In this document: piece by piece, positions 1 to 11,885 of the stretch
How positions within the stretch are numbered: position 1 is the first letter of the stretch
How the letters are laid out: each line of letters starts with the position of its first letter
Program-made: the position numbers and the translations under genes
Assembly: GCA_009761415.1 (NCBI GenBank)
Contig: QUOL01000019.1
Location: 248,001 to 312,000, forward strand
Length of the DNA: 64,000 bases
DNA from: Sarcomyxa edulis
Taxonomy: Eukaryota > Basidiomycota > Agaricomycetes > Agaricales > Mycenaceae
Reading direction: 5' to 3'
The notes under the pieces: generated by a model
The model's input: only the letters and a program-made list of their open reading frames with translations
The model's database searches: none
What the model was told of the DNA's origin: nothing

Positions 1-425
1 GGTTGAGGACATGTATAAGCTCTGATGAAATGGATTGCGTCCCGAGATGATCTTATTCAACGTGGGAAACCTCTTGAGCGTGATGAAATGCGCGCACACC
101 ACGTGAGGGTGTCACAAAAGCGACGCGTCTCGGTCTCGTGATCGAGTAAGACAGAGAAGCATAATGACTCTAAAATGTAATTGACATTTGACACTTATAT
201 ATACACCGTGACAGCTCAAGCCCATGCGTGAGTCTCATATCCCGGGCATATAGGTATAGATAATTCGTCAGTTAGTGCGATACTTAGATGTAAGGATCGG
301 AGTTTCAGCGGAGTTTCAAAACTTTTTCATCACGCTCGGGTTCGACGCGTCTTCTACCAATCATCCACATCCCTTCCGACCACACTACTCCAACTAACGT
401 GTGCTGCTCTTGCTCTAGGAAAGAA
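1..425. other. Upstream flank of the kinase-like gene
   Basis: No coding region is supported here. The stretch is the 5' flank of the gene starting at 426 and includes an AT-rich patch (tatatata near 198) and a pyrimidine-rich run before the start codon. Confidence 0.5.
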
Positions 426-1474
426 ATGTTGTCTCTCACTATCAAATCCAAAATTGGGCTCGACAACTATTACGGTCGTAACGCCAAAAACAAACCTCCT
501 GCGTTCGTTTTCGATGCTCTTCCCGAATACCTTACCGACAACTTGGACTTCTCCTCTACCACCAAATTAATCTTCGATAAATCCAAGAAAATCTACACTG
601 GGAACCGTACGACTGTTTTCCGCGGTGAACTCTCGGCAGAAGATGGTTCTATGGAGCCTTTAGATGTTGTCATCAAGACAGATATCTTCAAGCCTCACTC
701 GAAGAGCCTGATCAACGAGGCCAAGTTCTATACGACGAAACTGAACGACCTACAGGGATTGGTTATCCCCCTTTACTATGGAATCTACCGAGCCGAAGTC
801 TGTGGCGAGGACGTCACTTGCCTTGTTCTACAGTACTGTGGTGAACCGATAGAAGAAATGTTGCTTGATTTGGATGAGAAGTTCAAGTATGTCTGCATCA
901 TTTGATCTACGCTTATATGTTCTCTTGACGTTCTCTCATAGAGTCCAGCTCATGAAGAGACTTGACTATATGCATCGCTTCGGTGTGGCTCATGGTGACT
1001 TCCACGAACTCAACGTCCTTGATCACAACGGCGTCCCTTTCATCGTGGATTTCGAGGACGCCGTGGACCACAAATGCCGCCGTGCTCTGAAAATGAACTG
1101 GGGAGAATTGTGGCCTCTTCGAAGTTTGTTCAAGTGCAACGAATTATATGATGTTGCGCGTGAAATAGGCGTTTGGCAGGAAAGTAAGTCATGTCCTGCG
1201 TCCTTTTCAGGGCCCCCCTTCTGATTATTATTCTTCCATAGACACTCTGTACTTTTATACCACCCTTGTTCTGGTGCGCACGATCAAATCGGCGAAGCAA
1301 CTCGCAGAGATGGCTCCCGCCCGTTTCAGAGCTACAGAAGCAGATCGTCGGGAGGTTTTGGAAGAGGCCCACCGAGTGATCAAGTCGCTATCGCAGAATC
1401 GTGCCTTCAAGCCTGATGATCAGGCTCTCGATCCATCAGCATTTCCTCCATCCCCACTATCTTCCAGTCCATGA
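426..1474 (+). CDS. Protein kinase-like (HGD-type) domain protein
   Basis: Three exons (426-886, 942-1183, 1242-1474) with GT-AG introns of 55 and 58 bases give 311 residues. A nucleotide-loop-like stretch (about 57-70) is followed by VVIK with the candidate ATP-binding lysine at 84. HGDFHELNVL follows with HGD at 171-173, then IVDFEDA with D190 in place of the usual DFG. HGD instead of HRD resembles aminoglycoside-phosphotransferase/Bud32-like kinases and the lineage-expanded fungal kinase-like families. Both catalytic aspartates are present, so activity is possible, but the substrate is unknown. I chose ATG 426; the frame extends slightly upstream without an ATG. Confidence 0.7.
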
Positions 1475-2249
1475 TTTCGTGCGAATGGACAGATGAGTAG
1501 TTCTCGGACTGTGTTTTTTCGTCATCATATCATCCAATTCCTCTCGTCTGTCATTTCTGGCTCCCGGTTTTGTCTCTTACTAATTAGTTTTGGGAGCCAC
1601 AACGAACCTTCTGGTTGACGCAGGGACAAGACACCTGTCTACCAATGATTCGTTTCTCATACAATGCCATGTGGCCGATACGTGAGTCCGGCATACTGTG
1701 TACCAATATTCATCGCTGCGATCCTCTGCATGCTTTTGCTCGGGAAGATAATTGCATGCGTAAAGCTCAGACACGAGTCACACGACGGTGACCACTTTTC
1801 AAGACAAATCTAGCCAGATCTCGAAATCACGTCGTACATAGTACACTTGAAGATCTGTCATCCTTTTGCATCTGTTAGGTCTCTCTGCGCCAAGAACAGG
1901 AGTGTGTTGCATGTCGGCGACATGCCGCCCATTGAGAAACTTCAAATCTTGAATGGAATGGCATGATATTGCTAGCTTGTACTTACCATACCATATCTGA
2001 GACTGACGCAAGTCTTTGTGGACCCGAATAGATGGAACAATATCGACGTTTTTGGAACTGTCCAAAACGCTGCTCGAGACGAAGAAAGTCAAGATATGGA
2101 GTATCATAGTACACTCAACATTCGGTTTCGACGAGTTTAAGATAACATCGGATCGATACCTAACGGCACGCATCGTGTGAATACAGGAAGTTACAGACCC
2201 ATGCATCAACAAATTCAATTTTGCTGATTCTAACCAATACCACCGCACC
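1475..2249. other. Intergenic region between kinase-like and BTB genes
   Basis: Only unconvincing open frames occur. A 150-codon minus-strand frame ends at the BTB start but shows no family motif. I see no RNA gene or repeat. Confidence 0.4.
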
Positions 2250-3290
2250 ATGGATAGCAGCGTCGATAATCAGGACAAAACGGAAGTTGCACCTTCGCCC
2301 GTCGAATCGATCAGAGATGCAGGACCTCCATTTAATAACGAGAAGGCGGATGTCATTCTACGTTCATCAGATAGTACGCCGATAGACTTCAGAGTGTTCA
2401 AGAGCCTGTTATCTCTAGCGTCGCCGTTCTTCGAGGGTATGTTTACTCTGCCGCAGCCAGGAGGGGACGGAAAGGAAACGGGGCCAATCAAGGATGGAAT
2501 CCCAGTCGTCCCAGTCACAGAAGATAGCAAAACATTACAGTGGCTGCTAGAGTTGTGCTATCCCATCAGCATCGAGGATCGAGAACTGACACCTATCAAC
2601 ACACTCGAAGACGTTCAATCGGTGATGGATGCTGCACGCAAATACGAAATGGAGGGAGTGAAAAAGCACATGCGAAAAGTCTTGTTAGACTCCGTTTTCG
2701 TCGAGAAAGAGGCTCTTCGAGTCTTTGCAATTGCTTGCCGTTACAATTTAGAGGACGATGCGAGGCATGCCGCTGCATACACCGTACGCCAACTCGACCT
2801 AGTCCCATTCGTAAAGGAACTAGAGTATATTTCAGGTGCGACCTATCATCGCCTTCGGGAGTATCGTCAGGAAATAAGGCTAGCCATGATGAAATGCCTC
2901 ACACGATACATGAAGGGAGGAGAATGTTGGGAGGGATCATGTATTTGGTTGACAGCTCCGTCCTCGAAGGTAAACATCGAGGGCGAGCTGGTAGCTTGCA
3001 AGTGTCAGACAGTCACTAGAAAAGATCCTAAAGCCTGGAGGTCGGCTGACAAGGCATGTCAGTGGTGGATTGAGTGGGTGGAAGATGTTCGACTCCAAGT
3101 CTCGCAAACGCCTTGGTCCCAGGTCGCGCGGAGAGAGGACTTGATGGAAGTAGCGGTCACAAAAACAATCTCATGCCGGGTCTGCGAACCTCGAGCTATG
3201 AAGGATCTGAAGAAGTTCAGTCTCTTGCTCATGCGTGATTTGCAAGAGGCTGTAAAGCTGGTATGTCACGGCGTACAATTGCAAGCTTAA
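2250..3290 (+). CDS. BTB/POZ domain protein
   Basis: A single-exon frame of 346 residues. The BTB fold starts near residue 33 with ADVILRSSDSTPIDFRVFKS, then LLSLASPFFEGMF, the usual alpha/beta core in which substrate adaptors or transcription factors dimerise. A helical segment with YEMEGVKKHMRKVL and a BACK-like helical part (about 125-200) follow. The C-terminal third has CxC-type cysteine pairs (CKC near 250, CRVC near 310) but no domain I can name. Basidiomycetes carry many such single-BTB proteins of unknown partner. The start is the first ATG of the frame. It converges on the HMG-CoA reductase gene 209 bases downstream. Confidence 0.75.
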   Translation: MDSSVDNQDKTEVAPSPVESIRDAGPPFNNEKADVILRSSDSTPIDFRVFKSLLSLASPFFEGMFTLPQPGGDGKETGPIKDGIPVVPVTEDSKTLQWLLELCYPISIEDRELTPINTLEDVQSVMDAARKYEMEGVKKHMRKVLLDSVFVEKEALRVFAIACRYNLEDDARHAAAYTVRQLDLVPFVKELEYISGATYHRLREYRQEIRLAMMKCLTRYMKGGECWEGSCIWLTAPSSKVNIEGELVACKCQTVTRKDPKAWRSADKACQWWIEWVEDVRLQVSQTPWSQVARREDLMEVAVTKTISCRVCEPRAMKDLKKFSLLLMRDLQEAVKLVCHGVQLQA

Positions 3291-3499
3291 TGACTTGAAG
3301 AAGTTCCTGACTGGTCAGTTTCAGATACAACTGACCTTGAATTCATCATGACTACATCCATTACAAGGTCCGACAGAACTTGTGGATCAAAACGTCTCCA
3401 TTGGATCTTTTCTTCAGCAAGTGTGCCGATGTCAGTAGTTATAACGGGACAGAAATGTTCGAATATATACAATAACACGTTAAAACGTTAGCGTAAGCG

Positions 3500-6400
3500 T
3501 TAGTCTCTAGAATATGGAGGTAACGAGGTCGTCGATTCGGATGGTGTTAGCGGACTGCTTTTCATTGCTTTCGGAGCAGCAGCCAGCCATGACGATCCTG
3601 CGGAGGGCACTGGTCCAGGGGTGACAGGTCTAGAAGCAGCGGGGGTGTTGGTTGTCGATCGATTGTGAGCCATATGTGCGCGGATGAGATGGCCGGCAGC
3701 AAGAGCGCTGAGAAGGGATAGTTCACCTGCCATGACACCGGCGGCGATGAGACGAGCTAGTCGTTGAGAATTCTGACCAGGTTGAGTTGGGTGCGCGCCT
3801 TTCAGACCGAGCATCTCGAGGACGGCCTGTTGAGGTCCAAGGACGGTGCCTCCACCGACGGTGCCGACCTCGATAGATGGCATAGATACTGTCATGAGGA
3901 GGTCTTCGCCGTTGTTTGTACTAGAATACAAATATTATCAGTAAAAGATCAAACGAAGCGAAGACAACGAGTTATGACTACTCACGGTTCCATTAGCGTC
4001 ATGCAATTCGAGCTAACAACGTTCTGAGCAGGGTCCTGACCAGTAGCCAAGAACACGGCGGTCAGGATGTTCGCAGCATGAGCATTGAATCCTCCCAAAG
4101 CTCCAGCCATCGCACTTCCAACCAAGTTCTTCTTGGTGTTCAGGTTACACAACGACTCGACCGTCGTCTTCAAAACACTCTTCACGATCTTACCAGGAAT
4201 GACAGCCTCCGCAACAACACTCTTTCCGCGTCCCTCAATCCAGTTGATAGCAGCAGCCTTCTTATCAGTGCAGTAGTTCCCGGACAGTGCGAGGACGATC
4301 ATCTCGGGGAAACGAAGCTGCATCACCTCCAAAGCCTTCTCCGTACCCTTCGAAATCATATTCATACCCATAGCATCTCCAGTCGCAGTGGCAAATCTCA
4401 CGAAAAGTGTACGGCCGGCCATAGCAGTCTTCATACTCGTAAGCTTCGCGAACCTCGAAGTCGATTCAAACGCTTCCTTCAAAATTGCGTACCCGTCTTC
4501 AGATGCGATCCACGCCTTGGCCTCAGCGGCGAGGACGATGGACGGGAAGTCGATAGCAGGACCACGAGTCATTGAATCCTGAGTCAACACGGTTGTGACA
4601 CCTCCACCGGCATTGAGAGCCTTGCATCCGCGGGATGTCGAAGCGACGAGGGTTCCTTCAGCAGTGGCCATGGGAATAGGGTAAAACTCGCCGTCGATCT
4701 TGAGGGGGCCAGCGATACCGAGAGGGAGGGGAATGTAACCAACGACGTTTTCACAGCACGCACCCAGAACACGGGAGTAGTCGTAATTGGTCATGGGAAT
4801 GTCCGAGTATTCCAGGGTCTTGGTCTTCGAAGCTCGGGCTGTTTGAAACAGATAGCAAGTTAGGAAAGACGTTTGGGCAAGCGAGAAATAAGGCTTACAG
4901 ATCAAAGCTCGTCTCACTCGGACGGCCCTCTCCAACTCGTTAGGTCCCAAAACCTTCTCCAAAGCATAAGCCGCGATCTTCCCAGCCTGCGCGAGCATGA
5001 CCACTTCTTCGTCGTTCAACATTGCAAGCGCGACACTAGCAGGCTTGGGACCATTCTCGAAGATTTCGACGCACTCCGATAACGGTCTAGCCTCGATGAT
5101 ATCCGCTGGACCAACACTCATCTCGCTAGAAGACGACGAATCATCAGAAGCCTCAGTCAAATGCTGCTGCTTCAACCGCTTGTCGACATCGTCCAGCGTG
5201 AAAGTGGGGACATGTATAGGCGGGGGTACGTTAAACGAGGGTCGTCGGGGAAGTCGGACTTGCTCCACCCGAACTTCCTCGACTTTCTCTTCTCTGACCT
5301 CCGGAGCCTTCTCCTTCTCTATAAAGCGGACACCTTCCTTCGTCACGATACCCTTCCCGACTGTACCCGCTGCAATACCCTTAAGCAGGTACCCATTCAG
5401 ACTCAGACTGATTGCAAGCACCATGACAATCCATTTCGACAAGACCGGATCACCAACTAGTGTCGTCCAGCTCGACATGAAGTTCTCGACCATCTCGGAA
5501 GTCGTTCGGACACCTGGGGATACAGAGGAGAGGAGGGTCGGAGGGGGGATCACGCGGACGTGGACCGGTGGTGAGATCTTGACGAGTAATTCCTGAGGAG
5601 TGGATGTAGATGTCTCAGTGTCCGAGTCACCGGGTAGAACAATTTGTTCCGCATCAACTAGTGCGTCCAAGATGGATCTGATACCCGGAGCGGTGAAATC
5701 GACTTTTCTGACGCTCAGGGCGTGGGTACTGAAACGGGGTGGCGAAAGTGGCGCGCAGAGGTTCAAAACATGGAGGATGAGGAAAGAGGCAATCTATAAT
5801 ACCAGAATTGGTCAGAACTTTAGGCCCGGATACATAGGGGTCGAAGGAGGGAACTCACAAGAAGTAATTTCAATCTTGCTACAGGGTTATCAGGCTTCAA
5901 TTCTTCCTTTTTACCTTTACTAGGTAGCATGGATCCTTTGACACCGATGATAGCGGACGAGAGTTTGTAGCTCAGACTTTGAGTGTCAGCTTCTGGTCGA
6001 ATAAGGACGCTTTGAGGCTTGAAAGCGCCTCCGGAAGTAGGGGAAGACGGAACAGAGTTACGCGACCGGTGAATATCTCGGACAGTCTTGATTCGACGAA
6101 CCTACAATGCAAGACCATGAATACCACCGATTGATATCGATTACGAATCGGACTCACCTCAACCATAATCCCGAACACCGCAGCCAAGAACGTACACAGC
6201 AAGCAACAATCAACCGCCAACAAAACTGCAGCCAGTGCGCAGACTTCTCTCAAGCCACCCACTTTGCTGTAGGCTCCGACGACGAGAATGACGATCTCCA
6301 GAGCGTAATCGCGGATGATGGGGTGGTAGGAGCTTTGCAACGCGTCGAGGACGATTTTCCCACTGGGTACAAGCGTACTGGGGACACCTGATCCGGGGCT

Positions 6401-7474
6401 TGAAGGTCCCGTGGACATCAGTTTAGGGTGTGTGAAGACGGCCCTGGCGAACCGAAGGGGTTTGTCGAAGCCTACTGTGCATACAAGGAAAGGAAGTGCT
6501 TCTGTCAGAGCGACGGGGTCCATAGGGATGCGCAACCATAGAGCGAGAGGCAGAGAGAGTAGAAGAGCGAGGACGCTCGAACAGAGGATAGAGAAAGGGA
6601 GCCAGAAATTGGATCCGAGAGATCGGGAGCGGTGCCAAAGGAGGATGAAAGTCGTATGCATTAGGATGTAGCCCAGAAGAATGAGAAGAATGTCTAATTG
6701 AGGTTAAAAGGTTAAATATAGTCGGAGATAGAAAGAAGACTAGACTGGCTGACCTAAAGAATCTGCCTTCTTGCCTAAATCCCAGAAACGGAGAACTAAC
6801 GCCCGAGCGGCGTAAGCGATCCATTTTCCGTTGCGCATCTGCCCGATGGGTTCAACGGGCTGGACGACTTCAACTTCGAAGCGCACAGAGTTGTCGCCGG
6901 TGGAGAGCGACTTGAGAGTGGAAGGCAGGGCTTCCATGAAGTCGTCACGGGTACCCTGGTTGAACGTCAAAGTCTGTATGAAACTTCGGGGAGAGGCGAG
7001 GATCTGAGGCGCGAAACATGGGGACTTGGTATCCAAAGAAGTGTTCGAAGTTGGTCCGGATGGACGATGGCAAATAGAAGGGTATTTCCTGCCGGAGGAG
7101 GATTGGAATGTGTGAGTGAGTTGATGTGTGGCATTGAGCACAGATTCGGAAAGCTGAACGAGGCCAAAATTGATGTCTTGTTGGCGGGATGAATCCAGAG
7201 TGAAAACTATTTGTTGCATCTCAACTTTGAGTCGGTCGCCCTTGCTAGGAGGCAGCCAAAGGCTTCCTCTGGCGCTGACCCACTGGCCGTCATGGTTAAG
7301 CAAGGCATGAGCAGGACTGAGTGTCGCGGGATACGAAGGTGCAAAGAACGACGAGTGTTTGATGGCAGAGAGAACATGGAAGTAAGCAAGAGTACCGATT
7401 ATACTGAAAAAGACGATAGTTTCTATAGGGGAGTATGCCGAGTGAATAGCGAAAGGTTTGAAGATGGCGCGCAT
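3500..7474 (-). CDS. HMG1: 3-hydroxy-3-methylglutaryl-CoA reductase
   Basis: This ER enzyme reduces HMG-CoA to mevalonate with two NADPH, the committed step to ergosterol and isoprenoids. Six exons (6754-7474, 6158-6693, 5859-6101, 4899-5793, 3986-4838, 3500-3920) give 1222 residues. The N-terminal membrane segment (about 14-38) precedes a long luminal-type loop. The sterol-sensing region begins at [14 protein letters not shown] (about 239) and has several hydrophobic spans. The catalytic domain has [16 protein letters not shown] (828 on), the active Glu in [10 protein letters not shown] (E859), DAMGMNM (953-959), the Lys in CTDKK (991/992), GQDPAQN (Asp 1067) and the His-bearing AHMAHNRS segment (1164 on). 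The start MRAIFKPFA at 7474 matches fungal reductases. The intron 4839-4898 is 60 bases without an in-frame stop. Confidence 0.95.
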
Positions 7475-10097
7475 GGTGGCGTATGATATGTTGTTGCCTG
7501 CACGAGGAGTGGGACTAGAAGCCTGTGGAAAAGAACGTGAGTTGAGTGCTGTTTTAAACAAGATATTGCGAGAATGATGTTGCTGATGATCAAGGCGACA
7601 ATACCGGTGTGTCTGAGAGAGAACAGCCAAGATAGGAATGGGTGAAACTGCGTACCTGGGACCCGTACGAGACTAGGAGGTGTATTGGGTGTATTGTCCG
7701 ACTAGAAAATAGCGCCAATTAGAGCCAATAAACTCCACAAGGTCCAGGTCGTCTATGGGGGAGAAATGGAATGCTCAAGAGAAAAAGGGAGCATTCAAGC
7801 CCACCCTTTAAATCGTCGTACGACTGGCGGCCCAAACTTTTTCTTAGCGTGATCCAAAAACGGGTGAGACCCCAGATACCGCCTCCGTCCTTTTGTCTCC
7901 GACTTTTTTTAAGTTGCCTATCGTTCAACGTTCAACGTTCAGCGCTCAGATCTACCGCCTTATCTTACAAGTGTTGATCCTACTCGGAGTCGGTGTATCG
8001 CCATGGGGCAGGAGAGCTCTAGGATTTCTCTATTCGATGCAGCTCACTGCTGTAAACCATGGGGGGTTGCGCGATTACTATGGGGTAGTCTACTACCATC
8101 TGGACTTTCCGGAGCAGAGATTATCATTTCTCGTTCTAAATGATCGACCTCGAGTGGACATCGACGTCGCGAACAGCCTCACAGACCTCACGATCGAGCT
8201 ATTCCCGTTGCGCTGCCACATTTTACCCTACATACCTGTCCGACATTCATCCTCCGGCTCCGACTGACGCGTCTCGAACTCCTATGCGGTAGCTTTTCCC
8301 TCCTTAACGCTCCACTTACCGAAGGATTATGGAGCGCTTAAGAAGCGCTCGCTGTTAACGCGTCTCTCGGACGCGTTACTCAATGCGCATTCTCACCTTC
8401 GTGTTGCCTAATTCTCAACTTCGACACTCGACCCTTCATCCAACCATGCATTCTTCGTCTAGTCTCTGGGTCTTTTCATTTAAACCATTTCTGGATCCGT
8501 GTCACTGCTACTTGTATCCATTCTATCACACCATAATCAAGAACCAGACCTATCGGTGCCGTACTTGTCTCCCCTAATTGGCTATATACGTATGTTTATT
8601 ACACGCAGCCAACCAGAGGCTCCTTGTTCCGGAGAACCTCCGATTCGCCTCGGTTGCGATCAAGAGGAGACAGTGCGGCCGTGTTTGGTTCTGGTGCTTA
8701 TGTGCCCAGTTTCTATCAACGTCTATTCACCCCTGTCTCCACCCGCCATGGCCCGCCTCTGTAATTCCATACCGGAATACACCTGTTATCTATCTATGAA
8801 GCCTACACCGATTACATGGGCGACGCAAACTCGAATGTATGATATCCCGAATCCTTATCATTCGCGATAGCAAATATCTCGAGAGGGGCAACAGTACATG
8901 TCTCCCGTCATTCAGGAACATATACACTGATATCAATCTATTCCTGATACGCGTCAACTCCTCTCAGGCTTCTTGGTAGACTTGAGCTCCCAATTTGCCA
9001 ATCTGAAATCAGCCCACCCATTGAGTGGACCCCTGCCACCGACATCTATCCCTCTTATCAGAAAGCTCGCTAGACCTGGGTCTCATCAACACACGCCATT
9101 ACCGAGGGTTGACTAGAGGGGAACATGTTACGTTGGTCGCCACTAGCCATAGGAGTGCGTGATTTCTACTCATAGTTTACCCCGAATTCTTCTGACATGA
9201 AAATTCCATCGCAGCACTGGTCAATGATCAGATTGATCTGCACACTATGTAAATTGTAATCTAATCGCGTCACGATCATCTTAGCCCTTCCACCTTCTTT
9301 TCGTTGATTTCTTCTTGTCACTCCAAGGGCCCGTTTAATATCCCTTGTATGGGGCCCCGGCTCGGGGAAGGGTGAGACTCGCATGCATTAAGTACCTGAT
9401 CTATACTTGTCGCGTCGAGGTCTACATCCTCATGAAGGGAGGGAGGTCGACAGCCTGGATGTGCGTGCTGTATTTCACTTACTTACTTTCACCCACATCA
9501 CAGACCAATTATTGGTAAATCCTTGTCGGGAATCCATAATTTCATAAATCAATTTTCTGGTGACCGCCACGCATGCCCCCCAAGTTCCTCGTACCGAGTA
9601 AGCACTGCAGCTTTGTTTTGCACTAGCTTACCTCGTGTTTTCGACGTCGATCTCTCACTAAGCTTCCCGTTGCAGGCGAAGCAAACAAGCTCAAGCCTCA
9701 GGTCTCAAGATCTCAAGTACGAGTATGCAGTTAACTCGGTCCTCGATGCTCAAACATTCCTTCCCGCCCTGCGAAACACATACTAGCTGGATTTCATGAC
9801 TTCTCTTCGAGGTGCTTTGCCGAAAACAAGTACCTGGGGTCTAGTCATATACAGTACTGGTACCATGGCGTGGCGTGGCGGATCCCTGAGCTTCGATATT
9901 GGATGGTATTGTCAAGCCAGCATTGTATACGATGGTAACGAGGTCCTTGGACCCTATCGCTACTCTCCTATAGGCCTCACTTTACAGTCTTCTAAAGTAC
10001 GGGCAAATGCTTCTCACTCAGGGCTCTGGTGCGGCAATACTTGGTTCGATACTGCTTACTGTGAGGATGTACAAAAGCACCGATTGTTCTCTGGGTG
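7475..10097. other. 2.6-kb region without a supported gene
   Basis: Apart from the reductase promoter I see nothing convincing. Frames in 7.7-10.0 kb are short, lack family motifs and do not join through consensus splice sites. The 132-codon plus frame at 9796-10194 is partly antisense to the last exons of the SurE copy that ends at 10098. Confidence 0.45.
7684..7729. promoter_or_regulatory. CCAAT-box cluster upstream of HMG-CoA reductase
   Basis: CCAAT occurs at 7715-7719 and 7725-7729 (10-base spacing) and in the opposite orientation at 7684-7688, about 210-255 bases before the reductase start at 7474. CCAAT boxes bound by the HAP/NF-Y complex are common in sterol gene promoters. A nearby minus-strand TCACCCAT (7638-7645) resembles part of a sterol response element but is too short to call. 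Confidence 0.3.
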
Positions 10098-11414
10098 CTA
10101 CGCAGGCAGACAAGTCAGTAGACCAGTCAGCTTTTCCAAGACAAAACCTTGGGTTCCCGCGTCCACATCTCCTTTAGTAGATGCTATAAAATAGATCATT
10201 TAATTGAGTTCTCGACCTCACGAGCCTTACGAACGCACCGTTGAATACCGAAACGCTAGAGAAACATCCACTGGATCCAATGACCGACGATTCTGTTGGT
10301 AAATGGTCCGTCCCGCAGGTCTGCACATCCACCGCGTTTGCATTCGCGTTGATTCTCGAGAATACGAAACTGAAGTTGGACGCGGAAGGACAGGAAGATA
10401 TCGAGGGGTAATTTACGTTGAGTGATATCCCAGAAGGTAGAAGCGGCGTGGTACCAGAACTGAGGAAGGCATCAAGAAATTTGACGCTGAGAGTAGCATA
10501 TGTGAAGGCAGCGATGGACGATTGAGCTGTAGGATTGGTCTGTAGTGTGGTATACGAAACCTGCGAGCCTGAAGCTCCAGAAAATGCAATTGATGGAACT
10601 CCTTCGAGGGCTGCCTCGGATGCGGCACCGCTATATAAATATACATGAAGTCAACCTTGTAGCAAACAAGCATTGGAACAACTTACACAGTTCCAGAGAT
10701 CAAGACCGTACTCCCCGCATTGCCTTATGCACAAAATCAAATCAAGTCTTCTCCACAGTACATCTACCTGAGACTTACTTCCAACGTTTGGTCCTGCCAC
10801 AACCAAGTCAGGTCTAGACCCGTCGAAGAATTCGGGGGCAAGAGTCTGGATTCCGAAACGGGCAGCATCGACACTGTATTGTTTGAGTAGGGAGCAGTCA
10901 GAGTTTCGTATGATACATGACTCACGGGAAACCATTGACGTAGTTGAGTCGTGCTACCCCGGTGAATGTCGATAATTGCCATGAATTGATGTGCAACGCA
11001 ATGCTCACGATTAGACGCGTTGAAACCTTCTGCGGGACTACCAACAGGACAGGTATTGAATTCGCAAGGAGTTGTCAGGACCGTTGGTGTCGTAGTAGAA
11101 GAGCCTGTTCCAGATTTGTCCGTGGCGGGGCATGACAAGATGGGCTATGTGGCTATTGAGAAGTGTGTACATCAAATTGTCAAGTGAAGCTCACATTAAA
11201 CCCAGCTGCGTTGAGTGCATCATTAAACGCTCGTACTTGGGCTACAGCCCATCTAGTATAATGTAAGATACGATATTGTCCGAGATAGATTATAAGAGAA
11301 ACTAACTCACCCATCATCATTGGTCTGGAGCAACTTCAATGTCGCTGGACTTTGTGCAAGAACAGAAACGAAGAAGATTGATGTTGTTAGTTGAAGAGTG
11401 GCCTGAAGACGCAT
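10098..11414 (-). CDS. SurE-like phosphatase/nucleotidase, secreted (copy A)
   Basis: Eight exons (11311-11414, 11195-11252, 11009-11144, 10926-10953, 10779-10873, 10687-10723, 10239-10630, 10098-10183) give 311 residues. A signal peptide (about 1-21, MRLQATLQL..VSVLAQS) precedes the SurE metal motif TNDDG at 31-35. Next come SCPATDKSGTGSS and PVGSPAEGFNASNPRLNYVNGF, the second metal motif GPNVGSNAGSTVL (about 136-148) and SGTVGAASEAALEG. Bacterial SurE is a cytosolic metal-dependent 5'/3'-nucleotidase; the fungal proteins with a leader are probably secreted acid phosphatases, which is inference. Exon lengths are the same as in copy C, and coding similarity is high. The best acceptor for the 37-base exon restores the conserved GxN-type motif. 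Confidence 0.85.
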
Positions 11415-11885
11415 ACTGATCTAGTGATCAGAACAGCTCGAGGTTGTCCTTTTGAATATTTTCCTGTCCTTCTAAGATGTAGAAGAAGAGGTCACGTTGC
11501 GACGGAACACACGTTTGTTCGTAAAACGAAGGTTGATGAGCACCTGTATAAGAACAACGAGTCTATTCGGACAGTAGTGTCATCCGCCTGTGTGACATTA
11601 ATATCCCTGCTCTGGAAATACCGAGGAGCCAACGTGACTTGTGCATCGTGGAATGTCGAAATCAAGTAGTCGAAAAAGGGTGTTTTCCAGCAACGATCAT
11701 GATCAATACGTCTGAAGCACATGCTACATACCAGAGGAGACGGACCGAGCCTCCTTGATGTCATATATACATTTAGTACATGCTCGACCTGAGACCCAAC
11801 TCCTAGTAAACGCGCGACTAGCGAAGATCGCAAAAATTACTTTCAGACAGTCACGGCATGCATGACGGTGCAACTAACTCACCAG
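11415..11885. other. Spacer between SurE copies A and B
   Basis: This is the promoter side of copy A and the 3' side of copy B (head to tail, both minus). No further coding motif is seen. Confidence 0.4.

Noticed and set aside
1799..2251. A 150-codon minus-strand frame before the BTB gene
   Set aside because: No family motif, no splice partners, and it covers the likely BTB promoter.
4997..5596. A 199-codon plus-strand frame
   Set aside because: Antisense shadow of the HMG-CoA reductase linker region.
9796..10194. A 132-codon plus-strand frame
   Set aside because: Its end is antisense to the last exons of SurE copy A, and the start shows no domain.
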